A stretch of 5,202 nt of DNA from Pseudomonadota bacterium (GTDB taxonomy: Bacteria > Desulfobacterota > Anaeroferrophillalia > Anaeroferrophillales > Anaeroferrophillaceae), in NCBI GenBank assembly GCA_011042595.1, contig DQWO01000324.1, positions 1-5,202 of the forward strand. Direction: 5' to 3'. The notes below the pieces were generated by a model, which saw nothing but the letters and a program-made list of their open reading frames with translations, had not been told where the DNA came from and made no database searches. Shown piece after piece: positions 5,061 to 5,202 of the stretch. Position 1 is the stretch's first letter, and each line of letters opens with the position of its first letter. A program made the position numbers and the translations under genes.

Positions 5061-5202
5061 TCTAAGGCGGGCTTAACGGCCGCAACCCAAATAAAGGTGT
5101 CAGGATGTTCCGGCATGGCTCTCGCTCATTCTCGCGTCACATCGTGTGCCGCTCCGAGGTGTGTGCCGCGAATCACCGTCGTGGTGATTCGTTCGGCACC
5201 CA
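5061..5202 (+). repeat. Structured intergenic repeat, copy 2 (truncated by window end)
   Basis: The gapless second copy of the element at 2893-3034, in the same orientation, begins 31 bp after the ligase stop codon. The nine differences include one that would restore a base pair in the long inverted arm (C to A at the position matching 2937, if the missing right arm is unchanged), and two that break pairs: in the first hairpin (position matching 2911) and in the GCGGCACA hairpin (matching 2969). The last 34 visible bases are identical to copy 1. The right arm lies outside the window. Confidence 0.9.

Noticed and set aside
2893..5202. CRISPR array or tandem repeat
   Set aside because: Only two long copies are present, separated by a full gene; no short regularly spaced repeats exist.

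Overview
The window looks like a piece of a Gram-negative, moderately AT-rich proteobacterial chromosome. A sulfate-reducing deltaproteobacterium (Desulfobacterota) would fit: an outer-membrane-type DUF1302 protein, a sigma-54 activator, an acyl-CoA ligase and GC-rich structured repeats between genes. That lineage is an inference from style, not something the sequence proves.

Layout. At the left edge, on the minus strand, lies the first 89 codons of a secreted DUF1302-family protein; the rest is outside the window. It is followed by a long AT-rich divergent intergenic region (268-906), and then by a 638-residue sigma-54-dependent activator on the plus strand (907-2823) with GAF, PAS, AAA+ and Fis-type HTH domains. 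A 335-bp spacer (2824-3158) carries a structured repeat and probable expression signals. Next is a 623-residue acyl-CoA synthetase / AMP-binding ligase on the plus strand (3159-5030). A second copy of the same repeat starts 31 bp after its stop codon and runs off the right edge.

The divergent region appears to hold a complete sigma-54 control module. A -24/-12 element (418-433, minus strand) faces the DUF1302 gene. Two near-identical dyads of form TGTCA-N4-TGRCA (718-731 and 787-800) lie about 285 and 355 bp upstream of it, as inverted copies of each other. A weak IHF-like match sits between promoter and dyads. The gene-proximal dyad lies exactly inside the 17-bp spacer of the best sigma-70 promoter candidate for the activator gene, which suggests that the activator represses itself while activating the divergent gene.

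Working model (inference): the activator senses a small molecule through its GAF and/or PAS domain, since it has no phosphoacceptor receiver domain, and switches on the DUF1302 envelope protein. The neighbouring ligase would make a CoA thioester of a carboxylic acid, plausibly the same or a related hydrophobic compound. The ligase gene is bracketed by two direct repeats, 2168 bp apart and about 94% identical over the 142 visible positions. Each repeat can fold into several hairpins, and the first is closed by 22-bp imperfect inverted ends. These repeats and the divergent control region are the least ordinary parts of the window.
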